Below are positions 1 through 52,076 of a stretch of 64,000 nt of DNA, piece by piece. The notes below the pieces were generated by a model that saw only the letters and a program-made list of their open reading frames with translations, made no database searches and had not been told where the DNA came from. Numbering within the stretch: the first letter of the stretch is position 1; every line of letters starts with the position of its first letter. A program made the translations under genes and the position numbers. Source of the stretch: Owenia fusiformis (Eukaryota > Annelida > Polychaeta > Sabellida > Oweniidae); the NCBI GenBank assembly GCA_903813345.2, contig CAIIXF020000005.1, positions 7,135,375 to 7,199,374 of the forward strand. Reading direction: 5' to 3'.

Positions 1-597
1 TCGCAACCAAGCTATTCATTAAGATTGGCCAATTGCCTTCTTTATGGGGCTATATGCAGGATTCTCCACAACAACACATGAGACCTATTACCTCATTTCC
101 CTCATGTAGATTTACAAATGGTACACCGATATATATGGGAAACAGTTCGACAATTATTAATGTTGGAGGTCTGATCTGTGTAATATGTTTCAAATCAGGT
201 GAATGCCTTATACTTAACACGTCTTGTGTACTAGATACTGACTTTGAATGATTGTTAAGTTTAATAAGCTAAATTGGTATCTTATACACACATTTTCTGC
301 AAATGTTATTATAGAAGTGTCAGAAACTGTGTAGATCTATCTTTATTAGATCACACTGCAATGACAAATTGGATATTAATATGTGCTTTGACTTCAAAGC
401 TAGTTTTAATTAGAAAAATGTCATCATTGTGTCTAGAACATCACCTCGTAATAGGAATTGTAATTAATTTTATATCAGGGGAGAGAACTTGGTCCTTCAA
501 TGTTCGTTCACCTGATAATTCAACCTTGTCATGGAGAAAATCCAAAAACTAATCAAGTTGAGTATGATAGATATCGTAACGTATCACATCTGGTCAA

Positions 598-820
598 GAG
601 GGGGAGAAACCCCAGGGTTCAAAGATGACATACGCTTATAATGTAAATCTGTATTGAGATGACATCGTCGCTGATTGGTTTAGCGAGTCGATCGTTGATT
701 GGTTTAAAATTAGGTCATTTTTAAAACTTTGAAAACCAAGATGGAGGGTACGTTTTCAACAAAAAGAGGTGCTCGAAGGAGGAAATCGTATGTCATCAAT
801 TGAATCATGGGGTTTTCCCT
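598..820. repeat. MITE-like inverted repeat
   Basis: The arms, roughly gggagaaaccccagggttca then gatgacatacg on the left and cgtatgtcatc then catggggttttccctcc on the right, are imperfect inverted repeats about 220 bp apart. There is no coding capacity. This is probably a non-autonomous DNA transposon remnant; the family is unknown. Confidence 0.55.
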
Positions 821-1079
821 CCTTTTCATCTGGTCATTGCTTTTTCAAGGACCTTATATTTTGGGTATCATATCTATAAAACCAATTGGTGGTTGGTATC
901 TGTGACAAATTGTTACACTTTAATAACCATTTGTAACAACTTACCCGGTTGTTACATTTTATCATACTAAAGCCTTAATGTCTTAAATTGATTATTCCAC
1001 ATGTAGGGATATTAGAGAAGTGTTTTGTCTATCTATCCTGACATCCATCAAATACTGGTTGACAGATTTGCTTGATTAG

Positions 1080-1161
1080 CATTACTGGAACACTGTTGTG
1101 GGTTATAAGTAATGTGATGTGCTACTGGAACACTGTTGTGGGTTATAAGTAATGTGATGTT
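1080..1161. repeat. 41-bp tandem duplication
   Basis: The segment containing ctggaacactgttgtggg and ttataagtaatgtgatg occurs twice in direct succession, nearly identical, so the duplication is recent. It lies about 65 bp upstream of the first visible exon. Confidence 0.9.
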
Positions 1162-1226
1162 CCAAGAAGGATCAAACTAAATGAACAACATGGGAAGTAA
1201 TTTCTTTTTATTTTATGTACTTACAG

Positions 1227-40293
<39,067 letters not shown>

Positions 40294-40536
40294 GTAGGCA
40301 TTAGTATAAGTATTTTTATTTCCAGATTTTACAGTATATGTAAGATATGGATATAATAGCACACAATTCTTAGAAATCCCTTAATTTGGAAAAAGCCTTT
40401 GTACAGTATGTCCTAATAATGGAGTATTTTCAAATATTTCTCACGGGCTCTTCAGGAACTCAACCTCAACAATTAATCATTGGGCCAAATTAATTTTTTT
40501 AATTTTTATCTGACCATTTTATCTGTTACATTGTTT

Positions 40537-42986
40537 TTACAAGACCTTTGCAACCTGAATATCTCCCCAGAAGAAAGAACGATCCATTTCGGAACACTCC
40601 TTTACTTTATCATGTTCAATAACAACAGCTGATCCCACAAGATCCTCAGGCCAAGTTTTCTCGAGACCCTTAATAGATAAAAAGAGAATGTTTCCATGCT
40701 GTTTAACAACCTTAGCAGCAGCTCCTAGGGTTGCATTATGATTACTGATTGTCATCATATCTGTGACATTTGACAGGCCCATTGCATCAAACTTTGGCTG
40801 ATTTAGTGTTGGAAATGTCTTGAAGTAGTTCATCATCTCTCCATGTAACCATTTCATGCGCCCGATTCTGTCTTTCAGAACATCAAAATTCTCTTCTTGT
40901 AGGTACTCCCTTAGTGGAGTGAGGACACCCTGTTTCCATGTGAAAATAAATTCCATGAAGTAGCTTTGATTCATAGGTGTCGTTTTCACCTTGTTGAGAA
41001 AATGCTGTAAAAAAATGTTGGGGTAATCGAGCGCTGGCATTATATCCGTATTGCTACCTTTGAATGCCCAATAACCAAGCCTTCGGTATGCTCGCCTGAA
41101 GACTTCACCATCAATGACATCTTGAAAGTATCGTCTCTGTTCATTCATATCGTCGCCCATTGATAGGAATGCTTCTATTTGGTTGGGACTCAGCGCAACA
41201 TTCATGGTATCGTCTGCAAAAATTTTGAATCTATGCTCAAAATCTCCACAATTGATTATCCCTTGGTTTATATCCGATGTATTAGCATTCCAATACTCAC
41301 GCACGTCAGCTTCTAGTGCTCCTTTTATGGAGTTATAAATTCTGACCCGTTCTTCTGGTTTCATATTTTTAACTCCAACAAAGTCAATGAACTCTTGATA
41401 TGACAGATATTTGATGCAGGCTGACTGTAGTTTTGCCAAGTGCAGCTGCGGAATGGAAAAATCAAGTGCGACGACTTCAGCTGGATCATCGAGTAGGAGA
41501 GTTATCGCATTTCCACCGCCGGATGCAAGTGTAAAGACTCGATCACCACTTTTGATTTCAAGGCCATGTCTTATCGATCTTATATCTTCCCAACTCTGGA
41601 AAAAATAAGCTACTATGTTATAGCTACCATGGTTATAATTAGTCATTGAATAGAAAAATATGTATGCTTCACATTTCACAAATTTCTATTTTACTGGGGA
41701 GTATCGTGATGCAAAAACACTGTGACACCATACACTGATCGTGCATCACCATTCAAAGGCCATGCGGCAACCATAATTTTATGTCTCCTCAAAATCAAAC
41801 TATGCCGAAGGCTACAGTAGCAACAGTGCAGGAGCAGTGATTGCTAAAGAATCTGACTGCAGAAATTCCAAGGGGATCATAGGAATGTACTGTCACCATA
41901 GCAAATGTGACTTAGGCCTTAAAATGCTTAATAATCTCATTCATCAAAGTTCGAAGGGATATAGGGAATGCCTCCCTCCGTCTGTATGCACCTATGTTTG
42001 TCCGTCGGTCTGTCCAGGCATTAACTCGAATGCTGTTGGCCTGATTTTGTGCATCTATACTACTGGACCATTTTGATAATTGGTTAGTCTACGTGCCATT
42101 TTGATACAGACAAATACATTTAAAAACCACACAAAATCTGAATCTTGAGTTTGTAAACATGAATATATGTTTCTAATGTAATTCAGTAATGGGGCCAGTA
42201 ATACATTATATTGGCGTTTTGCATCAGCTCATTGATGTTTTTGTATCATTGATAAAACATAATGGTGTTTTTGCATCAAAAGCAATGATTAAAACCATAA
42301 TTTCTCACTTCTTGGTGATGCAAAATGTACACTAAGAACATTTCTTAAAATTATAGATCGTGCCCTAACTGCACATATACGATTAGTGAAAAAATCGTCC
42401 AAGAAATTGGTTTAAATTGGGAAAACAAAATGTCTTTCAAAAATCTATAAGTGGAAGGCTGGCCATCTTGATGCAAAAACATAGTGTTTTCACATCATGT
42501 TACTCCCCTAACTTGGGGAAATTTTGGTCTCGAGTATTCAGATGATTGTGAGTCTGAGATCAAATAAAATTGTGATGATGCAAGCATAGAGTAAGTGAGT
42601 GATACAGTGCATCTGACATCAGGTTATGAGTATAGATTCATTGATCTTAGTCTCGTGAAAAAATCATGAAATTTGAACTTGTAATAGATCGAGATAAATT
42701 CTAAAACATGTCAACAAGACGAAACGATGTTAGCACTTCTCTACACCACAAGGGAACACACAAGATATCCACACGTTTAAAAATTAAACAGCACCATCAA
42801 TAGAACAATAAATATTCAAGTAAAGAAATCATGCCTTACCATGCTGAATAGTATCCTCTCATTCTGACCAAGATGTACTGGGGGCACTTCCTCCCCCTCT
42901 GAGTAGGTGCGACATGCAACATGTCTTAATGCTCTCCCAAATATATTCCTTGCTAAAAACCTGTTTGTAAACCGTAGAATCGACAT
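40537..42986 (-). CDS. DUF3419/BtaA-like protein, copy A (two exons)
   Basis: Coding exons 42,840-42,986 and 40,537-41,595 (minus strand) join in phase 0 at ATG|gtaagg and tttttccag|AGT, giving 401 residues. Residues 1-28 form a mitochondrial-type presequence: Arg at 5, 9, 13, 18, 21 and 26, no acidic residue before 30, and RTY|S as an R-3 cleavage motif. The body is a DUF3419-family SAM-dependent fold: VFTLASGGGN (about 69-78, SAM loop), LDFS with the acidic Asp94, then YLSYQEFIDFVG. The family includes BtaA, which transfers the 3-amino-3-carboxypropyl group of SAM to diacylglycerol in betaine-lipid synthesis; the N-methylating BtaB half is absent. Substrate here is unknown. It lies antisense just after the last visible ITPR exon. 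Looks functional. Confidence 0.85.
41596..42839 (-). other. Intron of DUF3419 copy A
   Basis: 1,244-bp intron; parts (for example around 42,170-42,700) align with the shorter intron of copy C, showing common origin. No nested gene. Confidence 0.75.
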
Positions 42987-45097
42987 TGTTCAATCTTATC
43001 TATCTTTATGTAAGTCTGCTTTAACTTGAACTGCTGGTGAATATCATGTAGTGAGTTTATATGTAGTTTGGTACTAGGCCAAGTAAAAAAAAATTTATAA
43101 ATAATTTTATTTAACCTAAACTTAAATAAATGTTTATAGTATGTAATAGTAAGTGATTACACACAAGTGAAATTTACCATTGAGATCATATACAGAACAG
43201 CATTGAACTATATGTTTGTAAATCAAGGTGTATGTTGTTCTAAATGATTATACTTTTAGTGATTTCCTCTTATAGGTTTATGTTTGTTCACAATACGTAC
43301 ACTTAAAGTGTCAGTCAATATGGTTATACATCAATCAAATCTGAAAAATATAAGCAATATTTTATTGAAAAGAAAACATTCATATTTTAGATCCAAAACA
43401 TTTGTATGTTGCAGATGAATGAGTTTTATGCACATTTAACCCGTGGCCTCTTGTACTTTAAGGAGTTTCAATCATGTTATTTTTTTGAAAATGATATGTC
43501 AAAGAAGCATTGGAATTCAAGAGGTCACACTATTTATTAGCCAAACCACAAAGCAGTAATCCAAGATAAACAAACATTTTGCATGAAAAATATGAAAAAA
43601 TGTATCTTCCATATAATATTGCACAGTGGTCTTCAATTTTTGGATATTCAATTTCAATTACTTTTTAGGTTTGACTGACACACCACCCAATTGATTCCTA
43701 TTACATGTAGGCAACCAAATCCCAAAATAAAGCAAATCAGCCACCAGTTTTACACCAATAACAATACAATTGTATGATTCACTGACTCAGAGGTTACTCA
43801 GATCTTGCAAGTAAACTATAAACAATATTTATGGTCTTTTGTTACTCTCAAATAAACATAAATCATTTTTTGGATGTTAATGCCTTGCTATTTTATTGTG
43901 TCTGGGATTTCAGATGAAAAAGTGAAATTACTTGCACTGATATAATGAAATACCAATGTACATTCTCCAGTGATACACTCTTTTCCAGTCTTGTGTTGTT
44001 TGGATTAGTTCTCTTCACAGTTAAAGGTTTTTGATAATCAGATAAGTCAAATAATGAATAAAATATAGAAAAGCCATCTGCCCGTCCATTTGTGGCTGGG
44101 TGATAACTCAAATATTGGTCGACAGATTTCATTCAAAGAAGCTGATCTTTTTTCATAAACAGTTCAAGTAAAGTTCAAATATGAGTGATTAGATTTGATT
44201 TAAATTTTAAATATTTATCTAGGTCTTAAATCAAAATCAAAAAGAAGTCCAATTTTAAGATGTTCCAAATCTATCAAAATTGGTATCAAATTTTCTCAGG
44301 ATCCCAAATCTGAAATCAAAATTTTGATTCGACTTCCAGTTCAGGAGCTATGACCTTTTGAAATCACAAAAAATCCCACTGCTGCCACCAAATTATTAAA
44401 AAATTAGCGATAATCAACTCATAATCGTTTTTTACTAAATCCATCCAAATTGGTATCATTTTAATAGGAAATATGCTCTGGATTCAGAATCTGAAATCAA
44501 AATTGAGATCCAACTTCCGGTTAACCTACTTTGACCTTTTTCTTTTAAAATCAGGTCGCGATATAAACTAAAATAACCCAATAAAAGATTTACTTTCCTG
44601 CTGTCTCAAGATCTGCTTGGAACTATACCATTGGATTTCTATTGGAAATTCCTCCAAGAGAATATTCTAAGGATTTAAGAATGCGTTCAGTTTACACAAT
44701 TTGAGAAATTATTGGCATACATGAAACCAATTTAAAACAGCATTTATATTATTCAAAAGTGTTGATTATCAATGATTCCCAGCCCTCTGAAGTTCGAAAA
44801 AATTGGGTGATAATCCATAGATAATCCTTGAAAATGAGAAATATCTTTGGGGATTATATGGTGCAATCATATAGTCAATAGAATGTTTCAAAGTTTATTG
44901 GTGTTTTTTAATGAAAAACATAAGCGAAATTCATGAAAAAACTTCCCTGACTCATACGTTCTACAAGCAGCTCCAGGTCTTTTGAGAGAAATATACAGCG
45001 TAAAATATAGGCATTAGCAGTACTATGTAGATTTTATATATCAATTTTGTGAAGCTATGGCCACCAAATGTGACTGAGGCTTCAGTGTTACATTGTT
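42987..45097. other. Spacer between DUF3419 copies A and B
   Basis: Carries a diverged palindromic MITE (about 43,360-43,640), a truncated GTCACC-family 3' end (43,870-43,890), inverted fragments of the 477-bp repeat (about 44,200-44,600) and a conserved segment (44,808-45,090) that reappears upstream of copy C's 3' end at 60,613. Candidate minus-strand AATAAA for copy B at 44,894-44,899. Confidence 0.65.
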
Positions 45098-45304
45098 TCA
45101 CAATACCTTTGCAACCTGTATGTCTTCCCAGAAGAATGAACGATTCATTTCAGAACATTCCTTTACCTTATCATGTTCAATAACAACAGCTGATCCCACA
45201 AGATCCTCAGGCCAAGTTTTAGGGAGACCCTTAAGACACAAAAAGAGAATGTTTCCATGTTGTTTAACAACTTTAGCAGCAGCTCGTAGGGTTGCATTAT
45301 GATT

Positions 45305-45502
45305 TTTTTTTTTAACATCTTTCATATTTATTGTAAGCACAAGTCATTTAGATACAATTACAAGGGGCAAAGCGCTGTAAGCATTAGATGTCCCCTTATA
45401 TAAATAAACAATAAAGTACAATATTCATTTTAACCTGGATGTCACCTGTAAATGGTAAAATGCCTTGCAATGAAACAAAAGATAGGAGGGCTGCTGATAT
45501 CC
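45305..45502 (-). mobile_element. 198-bp poly(A) retro-insertion in copy B
   Basis: Bounded by perfect 12-bp direct repeats TGCATTATGATT (45,293-45,304 and 45,503-45,514). On the minus strand it ends AATAAA (45,328-45,333), then about 18 nt, then poly(A). Typical of LINE-mobilised sequence; could be a SINE, a 5'-truncated LINE tail or an mRNA 3' end. No internal Pol III boxes were clearly seen. Confidence 0.85.
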
Positions 45503-46366
45503 TGCATTATGATTGCTGAGTGTCATCAAATCAGTGACATTTGACAAGCCCATTGCATCAAACTTTGGCTGATTTAGTGTTGGATATGTCTTGAAGTAAT
45601 TCATCATCTCTCCATGTAACCATTTCATGCGCCCAATTCTGTCTTTCAGAACCTCAAAATTCTCTTCTTGTAGGTACTCCCTTAGTGGAGTGAGGACACC
45701 ATGTTTCCATGTGAAAATAAATTCCATGAAGTAGCTTTGATTCATAGGTGTCGTTTTCACCTTGTTGAGAAAATGTTGTAAAAAGATGTTGGGGTAATCA
45801 AGAGCTGGCATTATATCTGTATTGATACCTTTGAATGACCAATAACCAAGCCTTCGGTATGCTCGTCTGAAGACTTCACCATCAATGACATCTTGAAAGT
45901 ATCGTCTCTGTTCATTCATATCGTCGCCCATTGATAGGAATGTTTCTATTTGGTTGGGACTCAGCGCAACATTCATGGCATCCTCTGCAAATATTTTGAA
46001 TCTCTGCTCAAAATCTCCACAATTGATTATTCCTTGGTTTATATCTAATGTATTAGCATTCCAATACTCACGCACGTCAGCTTCCAGTGCTCCTTTTATG
46101 GAGTTAAAAATTCTGACCCGTTCTTCTGGTTCCATATTTTGAACTCCAACAAAGTTGATGAACTCTTGATATGACAGATATTTGATGCAGGCTGCCTGTA
46201 GTTTTGCCAAGTGCAGCTGCGGAATGGAAAAATCAAGTGCCACGACTTCAACTGGATCATCGAGTAGGAGAGTCATCGCATTTCCACCACCGGATGCAAG
46301 TGTAAAGACTCGATCACCACTTTTGATTTCAAGGCCATGCCTTATTGATCTTATATCTTCCCAATT

Positions 46367-47371
46367 CTGGAAAAGAAATTACTACCATGAATAATCATTA
46401 TGAACTATCCAGTTGTCATTCAATTAACAGAAAATGTGTATGCCTTATGGCCATTCTTTGGGGGAGGGGGGAGTTTGGTGTGATCATATCGCCCTTTTTG
46501 AGACAACCCCCAGGGATTTATTCAATGGAGCTGAGGAGGAGGAGACTCAGATGTAGTCTGGCTAAAGAGGTAAAGAATGCAATGCGAGCTATGATGATGG
46601 AGACTGTTGTTTAAGATGTGTACACCCCCCCCCATTAGCAAAATTCTTGGATTGCTTATGATGTGCTTTTATCACAAGTTTACATTTGGGGTGCACCACA
46701 TTAAGGCATTTACAGGGTATCTCAAAATAAATTGTACCAAAGACAAAACATTGAATAACTCTGTGAGAGATAAAGGATTTTTTGACAGTCATCTGACAGA
46801 CAATTCAATTGTCATAGACATCTGAGTTTCACCAAGTATGTAACTTGAGAAAAACCTGTTTAGTACCATCACCCATTTTTCCAAGTTTGCCAACCCAAAA
46901 ATTTGTACTGAGACATACATAGAATAACTCTGTCAATGAGGAAGGAATTTTCTTGACATTCACTCATCTGATAGAAAGTTTAATTATCATAAAAACTCTA
47001 GTTTTAAAATACTTAAAAATACCCTGTATTTTTGGAATCTTGATAAATTCCCCTCTGTTCCTTTTAAAAGGTTCAATTTCCATATGTGACCCTAACAATA
47101 CCCGCACTTTTAAGAAATTATAACTACTTACATTTGCACCATCCATAGATTTTTTCTAACTTTCTTTTTTTTGTAAAACGTTAAGAAAGAAATATTTTGT
47201 TAATGAAAAGAGTGCAATGGGCTACATGCAACATTTTGAATCTTAAAAGACAGTTAATTAAATCATCAAGTGTGCATGAAATGTTCAATGCTCGATGCTG
47301 TAATATTTTCAGAAGGGAAGATTTATGTCAATATTCTCGACATTTAGATAAACGAAGAAATCATGCCTTAC
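46367..47371 (-). other. Intron of DUF3419 copy B
   Basis: 1,005-bp intron, diverged from those of A and C, with a 318-bp mariner-like MITE (46,711-47,028). A short purine-rich open stretch near 46,525-46,615 resembles no known family. Confidence 0.6.
46711..47028. mobile_element. 318-bp mariner-like MITE, ends TACAGGGTAT
   Basis: tacagggtat at the left and ataccctgta at the right are perfect 10-bp inverted ends including TA. It lies in the copy B intron and is absent from the copy A and C introns, so it inserted after duplication. Confidence 0.6.
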
Positions 47372-47513
47372 CATGCTGAACAATATCCTTTCATTCTGAC
47401 CAAGATGTACTGGAGGTACTTCCTCCCCCTCTGAGTAGGTGCGACTTGCAACATGTCTTAATGCTCTCCCAAATATATTCCTTGCTAAAAACCATAGACC
47501 ATAGAATCGACAT

Positions 47514-49758
47514 AGCTCTTTTTATCTATCTTCATGTAAGTCTGCTTAACTTGAACTGCTCATGAATATCATGTAGTGAGTTTACAGTATATGTAGTTTC
47601 TAGTTTGGTACGAGGCCAAGTAAAAAAGCTTTTTTATGAATCATTTTTTTCACCTAGAGAGTCACACTACTTTATCTCTTTAGGGATCATAATACAAATA
47701 TAATGTTTATAGTATATAATAATAAGTGATTACACACAAGTGAAATTTACCATTGAGATCTACAGAACAGCATTGAACTATATGTTTGTAAATCAAAATA
47801 TATGTTGTTCTAAATGATTCTGCTTTTAGTGATTTCCTCTTATAGGTTTATGTTTGTTTACAATACGTTCACTGAGTTCATTCATTAAATATGAATCAAT
47901 ATGGTTGTACATCAATCAGATCTGAAAGATACAAAAAATATTTTATTGAAAAAAAAACCATTCATGTTTTAGATCCAAACCATGTATGTTGGAGATGAAT
48001 GAGTTTTATGTGCATTAAACCTGTGGTTTCTTGTAATTTAAGGAGTTTCAATCTATAGTTTTTTGAAAATGATATGTCAAAGAAGCATTGAAATACAAGA
48101 GGTCAAACTATTTATTAGCCAAACCACAAAGCAGTAATCCATGATATACGAACATTTTGCATGAAAAATATGAAAAAATGTATTTTCCATATAATATTGC
48201 ACAGTGGTCTTCAATTTTTGGATATTCAATTTGGATTACTTTTTAGGTTTGACTGACACACAACCCAATTGATTCCTATTACATGTAGGCAACCAAATCC
48301 CAAAATAAAGCAAAACAGCCAGCAGTTTTACACCAATAACAGTACAATTGTATAATTCACCGACTCATAGGTTACTCAGATCTTGCAAGTAAACTATAAA
48401 CAATATTTATGGTCTTTTGTTACTCTCAAATAAACATAAATCATTTTTTAGTTTTGGGTAGACTCTTGATCCTGGTGAAAGATATAATGTGTTTGACTGT
48501 GTACTATGTTATAGCACTTTGAATATATTGTATTGAAAGTCAACTTGACTTCATTGATGTAGAGTATAAAACATTTTTGAAAAGCTGATAAGAATTGGGT
48601 TTTGACACATGCATAAGTATTGTCTCACTTTTAGGTGGCATTTACTTTTAAACACATTTAACATTTAGCTTTATAATTATTATTTATTCATTATTTATAA
48701 ATAATTAAATTATTTATAAATACAAATACTTCATTGTTATGTCACCACCACAAGTGGTGACATTGCTATAGTCTACAACTTTTTTGTGAATGGTGTCAAG
48801 AAGTCAGTGGTCAGCATCTGGAATAAATGGCAGGTAGTGACATTTTGCATGTTAATGCCTAGCTATTTTATTGTGTCTGGGATTTCAGATGAAAAAATGT
48901 AATTACTTGCACTGATATAATGAAATACCAATTTACATTCTCCAGTGATACACCCTTTTCCAGTCTTGTGTTGTTTGGATTAGTTCTCTTCACAATTTGA
49001 GTTAAAGATTTTTGATAATCAGATAAATATAAATAAATAGATAAATATAGAAAAGCCATCTGCCCGTCCATTTGTGGCTGGGTGATAACTCAAATATTGG
49101 TCGACAGATTTCACTCAAAGAAGCTAATCATTTTTCATAAACAGTTCAAGTAAAGTTCAAATATGAGTGATTAGATTTGATTTAAATTTCAAACATTTAT
49201 CTAGGTCTCAGATCAAAATCAAAAAGAAGTCCACTTTTAAGATGTTCCAAATTTATCAAAATTGGTATCAAATTTTCTCAGGATTCCAAATCTGAAATCA
49301 AAATTTTGATCCAACTTCCAGTTCAGGAGCTATGACCTTTTGAAATCACAAAAAATCCCACTGCTGCCACCAAATTAAATTAGCGATAATAAACACATAA
49401 TCGTTTTTTACTAAATCCATCCAAATTGGTATCATATTAGGAAATATGCTCTGGATTCAGAATCTGAAATCAAAATTGAGATCCAACTTCCGGTTGACCT
49501 ACTTTGACCTTTTGAAGTAAAAAATCATTTTTTAAATCAGGTCGCGATATAAACTAAAACAACCCAATAAAAGATTTACTTTGCTGCTGTCTCAAGATCT
49601 GTTTGGAACTATTCTATTGGATTTCTATTGGAAATCCCTCCAAGAGAATATTCTAGGGATTTTAGAATGCGTTCAGTTTACACAATTTGATAAATTATTG
49701 GCATACATGAAACCAATTTAAAACAGCATTTATATTATTCAAAAGTGTTGATTATCAA
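47514..49758. other. 5' flank of DUF3419 copy B (duplicated unit)
   Basis: Aligns with 42,987-44,774 (copy A flank) and 62,805-64,000 (copy C flank). Includes the palindromic MITE remnant (47,930-48,215), a short GTCACC element (48,739-48,867) and inverted 477-bp-family fragments (49,200-49,600). No gene. Confidence 0.7.
48739..48867 (+). mobile_element. GTCACC-family element, short copy
   Basis: Starts atgtcaccaccacaagtgg then tgacattgc; ends ggtagtgacattttgcatg then ttaatgcc. In copy A's flank the 5' part of this element and ~400 bp before it are deleted, leaving only its tail at 43,872. Confidence 0.7.
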
Positions 49759-49983
49759 GTTTGAAAAATAACTAGACATGTAAATTGAACAAGTTCAATT
49801 TAAGACTCTAGATTTCAAACTTTTTTTAAGCTGAGTCATCCAGAACTTGTAAGCTGAGTCATTCAGAATAAGCTAAGTCAGCTAGAATATAGACATTTAG
49901 ACAACTTTTAAGAAGGCTATCTTCGACTCTATTGGCTTAACAAGGGGATATCATCATATCGACTTTTCGAGACTTTAAACCGC

Positions 49984-52060
49984 TATAACTATCTAACCAG
50001 AAGTTAGATCGAAATTTGGTTTAAAAGTTCTGATTCCTGAGAAAATTCTACCCTTAATTCATAACTCATACGTTAAATTTGGAGAATTTTTTATTTTGAC
50101 CTACATTTCGGACACCATATCTCAAAAGTGGGTCAAAAAACTTTCTGACTAACAAAGGCTAACACTATAAGCACACTCTTTGCTACCTGTATTCAAAACT
50201 TTGAAGCAAATCCTTAAAGTGTAATGTCAGAATCGCAAAAATAAGGAAAAACTATGAATTTGACCTAGATTTTGACTTAGGCATTTTGGTGTCCAAATTT
50301 TAAAGCTAGATAGCCTTCAAGGTCCCCTCCTTTTATAGGCTTTCAGAATATTAAGCTGTACTCAGTCTATATCTGGTATTTTACACTTCAAAAAAATCCT
50401 TTTTCTCATTGACATAACATGGGGCACCAAATTTAGCGATTTTTGAGCATTCAAAACGCCATAACTTTCGAACCGGAAGTTGGATCGAAATTTGGTTTGC
50501 AGATTCGGATTCCTGACAAAATTCTACCCCTAATTCATAACTCATACGTTAAATTTGGAATTTTTTTATTTTGACCTACTTTTCGGACACCATATCTCAA
50601 AAGTGGGTCAAAATACTTACTGACGGTAAAAGGCTTACACTATTAACACACTCTTTGCTACCTGTCTACAAAATTTGGAAGCAAATCATTAAAGTGTAGT
50701 GTCAGAATCGCAAAAATAAGTTAAAACTATAAATTTGACCTAGATTTTGACCTAGGCATTTAGGTGTCCAAAGGTGTTTTAAAGCTAGGTAGCTTTTGAG
50801 GTCCCCTTCGTTTATAGGCTTTCATTATCTTAAGCCATATTCAGTCTATATTTAGTATTTCACACTTCAAAAAAATCTTTTTTCCCATTGACTTAACATG
50901 GGGCACCAAATTTAGCGTTTTTTAGCTTTCAAAATGCCATAACTTCCGAACAGGAAGTCAGATCGAAATTTGGTTTGCAGATTTGGATTCCTGAGAAAAT
51001 TCTACCCTAAATTCATAACTCATATGTTAAATTTTGAGACTTTTTTATTTTGACCTACTTTTCGGACACCATATCTCAAAAGTGGGTCGAAATACTTTCT
51101 GACGGCAAAAGGCTAACACTATGAGCACACTCTTTCCTACCTGTATACAAAATTTTGAAGCAAATCATTTAAATATAGTGTCAGAATCGCAAAAATAAGG
51201 AAAAACTATGAATTTGACCTAGATTTTGACCTAGGGATTTTGGTGTCCAAATTTTGAAGTTAGGTAGCCTTCGAGGTCCCCTTCTTTCATAGACTTTCAT
51301 TATTTTAAGCTGTACTTAGTCTATATCTCGTATTTTACACTTCAAAAAAATCTTTTTTCCCATTGACATAACATGGGGCACCAAATTTAGCGATTTTTGA
51401 GCTTTCAAAATGTCATAACTTCCGAACCGGAAGTCAGATCAAAATTTAATTTGCAGATTCGGATTCCTGAGAAAATTCTATACTTAATTCATAACTCAAA
51501 CGTTAAATTTGGAGATTTTTTTTATTTTGACCTACTTTTCGGACACCATATCTCAAAAGTGGGTCAAAATATTTTCTGACGGCAAAAAGCTAACACTATT
51601 AACACACTCTTGGCTACATGTATACAAAATTTCGAAGAATATAATTAATCTGTAGTGTCAGAATCGCAAAAATAAGGAAAAACTTTGAATTTGACCTAGA
51701 TTTTGACCTAGGCATTTTGGTGTCCAAATTTTTATGAAAATAAGGTTTTGAGGTCCCTTTCTTTTATGGGCTTCCATTATGTATAGCTGTGCTTAGTCTA
51801 TATCTCGTATTTTACACTTCAAAAAAATATTTTTTCCCATTGAATTAACATGGGGCACCAAAATTAGCGATTTTTGAATTTTCAAAACGCCATAACTTCT
51901 GAACCGGAAGTCAGATCGAAATTTAATTTTCAGATTCGGAATCCTGATAAAATTTACTATAAGATTGATATCCTGGACATTGGATTCGGAGAACCAATTT
52001 TTTGGACCTCGTTTTCGGACACTGATATCTCGAAATCGGTTTGAGATACCAAAAAACTAA
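49984..52060 (+). repeat. 477-bp tandem satellite units
   Basis: Marker positions are spaced 477, 477, 476 and 477 bp. Each unit contains attttgacctacttttcgga and ggacaccatatctcaaaagt and gacctagattttgacctagg. Diverged copies recur at 55,820-57,060, 57,930-58,450 and 59,030-60,020, and in reverse at about 44,290-44,530 and 49,276-49,510. Confidence 0.92.
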
Positions 52061-52076
52061 ATGACTCTGGGTTTTT

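Larger units (their letters stand above)
1..1226 (+). other. ITPR intron or upstream region
   Basis: No ITPR exon is visible before 1,227, although about 93 N-terminal codons must lie upstream. The stretch holds a palindromic MITE-like repeat and a 41-bp tandem duplication, annotated separately. No other gene is supported. Confidence 0.6.
45098..47513 (-). pseudogene. DUF3419/BtaA-like copy B, disrupted
   Basis: Same two-exon layout (47,372-47,513; 45,098-46,366 with an insertion). Two lesions: the first exon lacks 5 nt relative to A and C within the presequence, shifting the frame from its own ATG, and a 198-bp poly(A) insert splits exon 2 after SNHNA, adding about 18 foreign residues then a stop. 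The remainder (LRAAAKVVKQHGNILFLCLK onward) is otherwise open. Splice sites are kept. Almost certainly non-functional, though the SAM-binding core reading frame itself is clean. Confidence 0.85.

Noticed and set aside
46525-46617. Purine-rich open segment (MELRRRRLRCSLAKEVKNAM)
   Set aside because: Considered as a missing ITPR exon or extra DUF3419 exon, but it matches neither, is absent from copies A and C, and lacks good splice sites on the plus strand.
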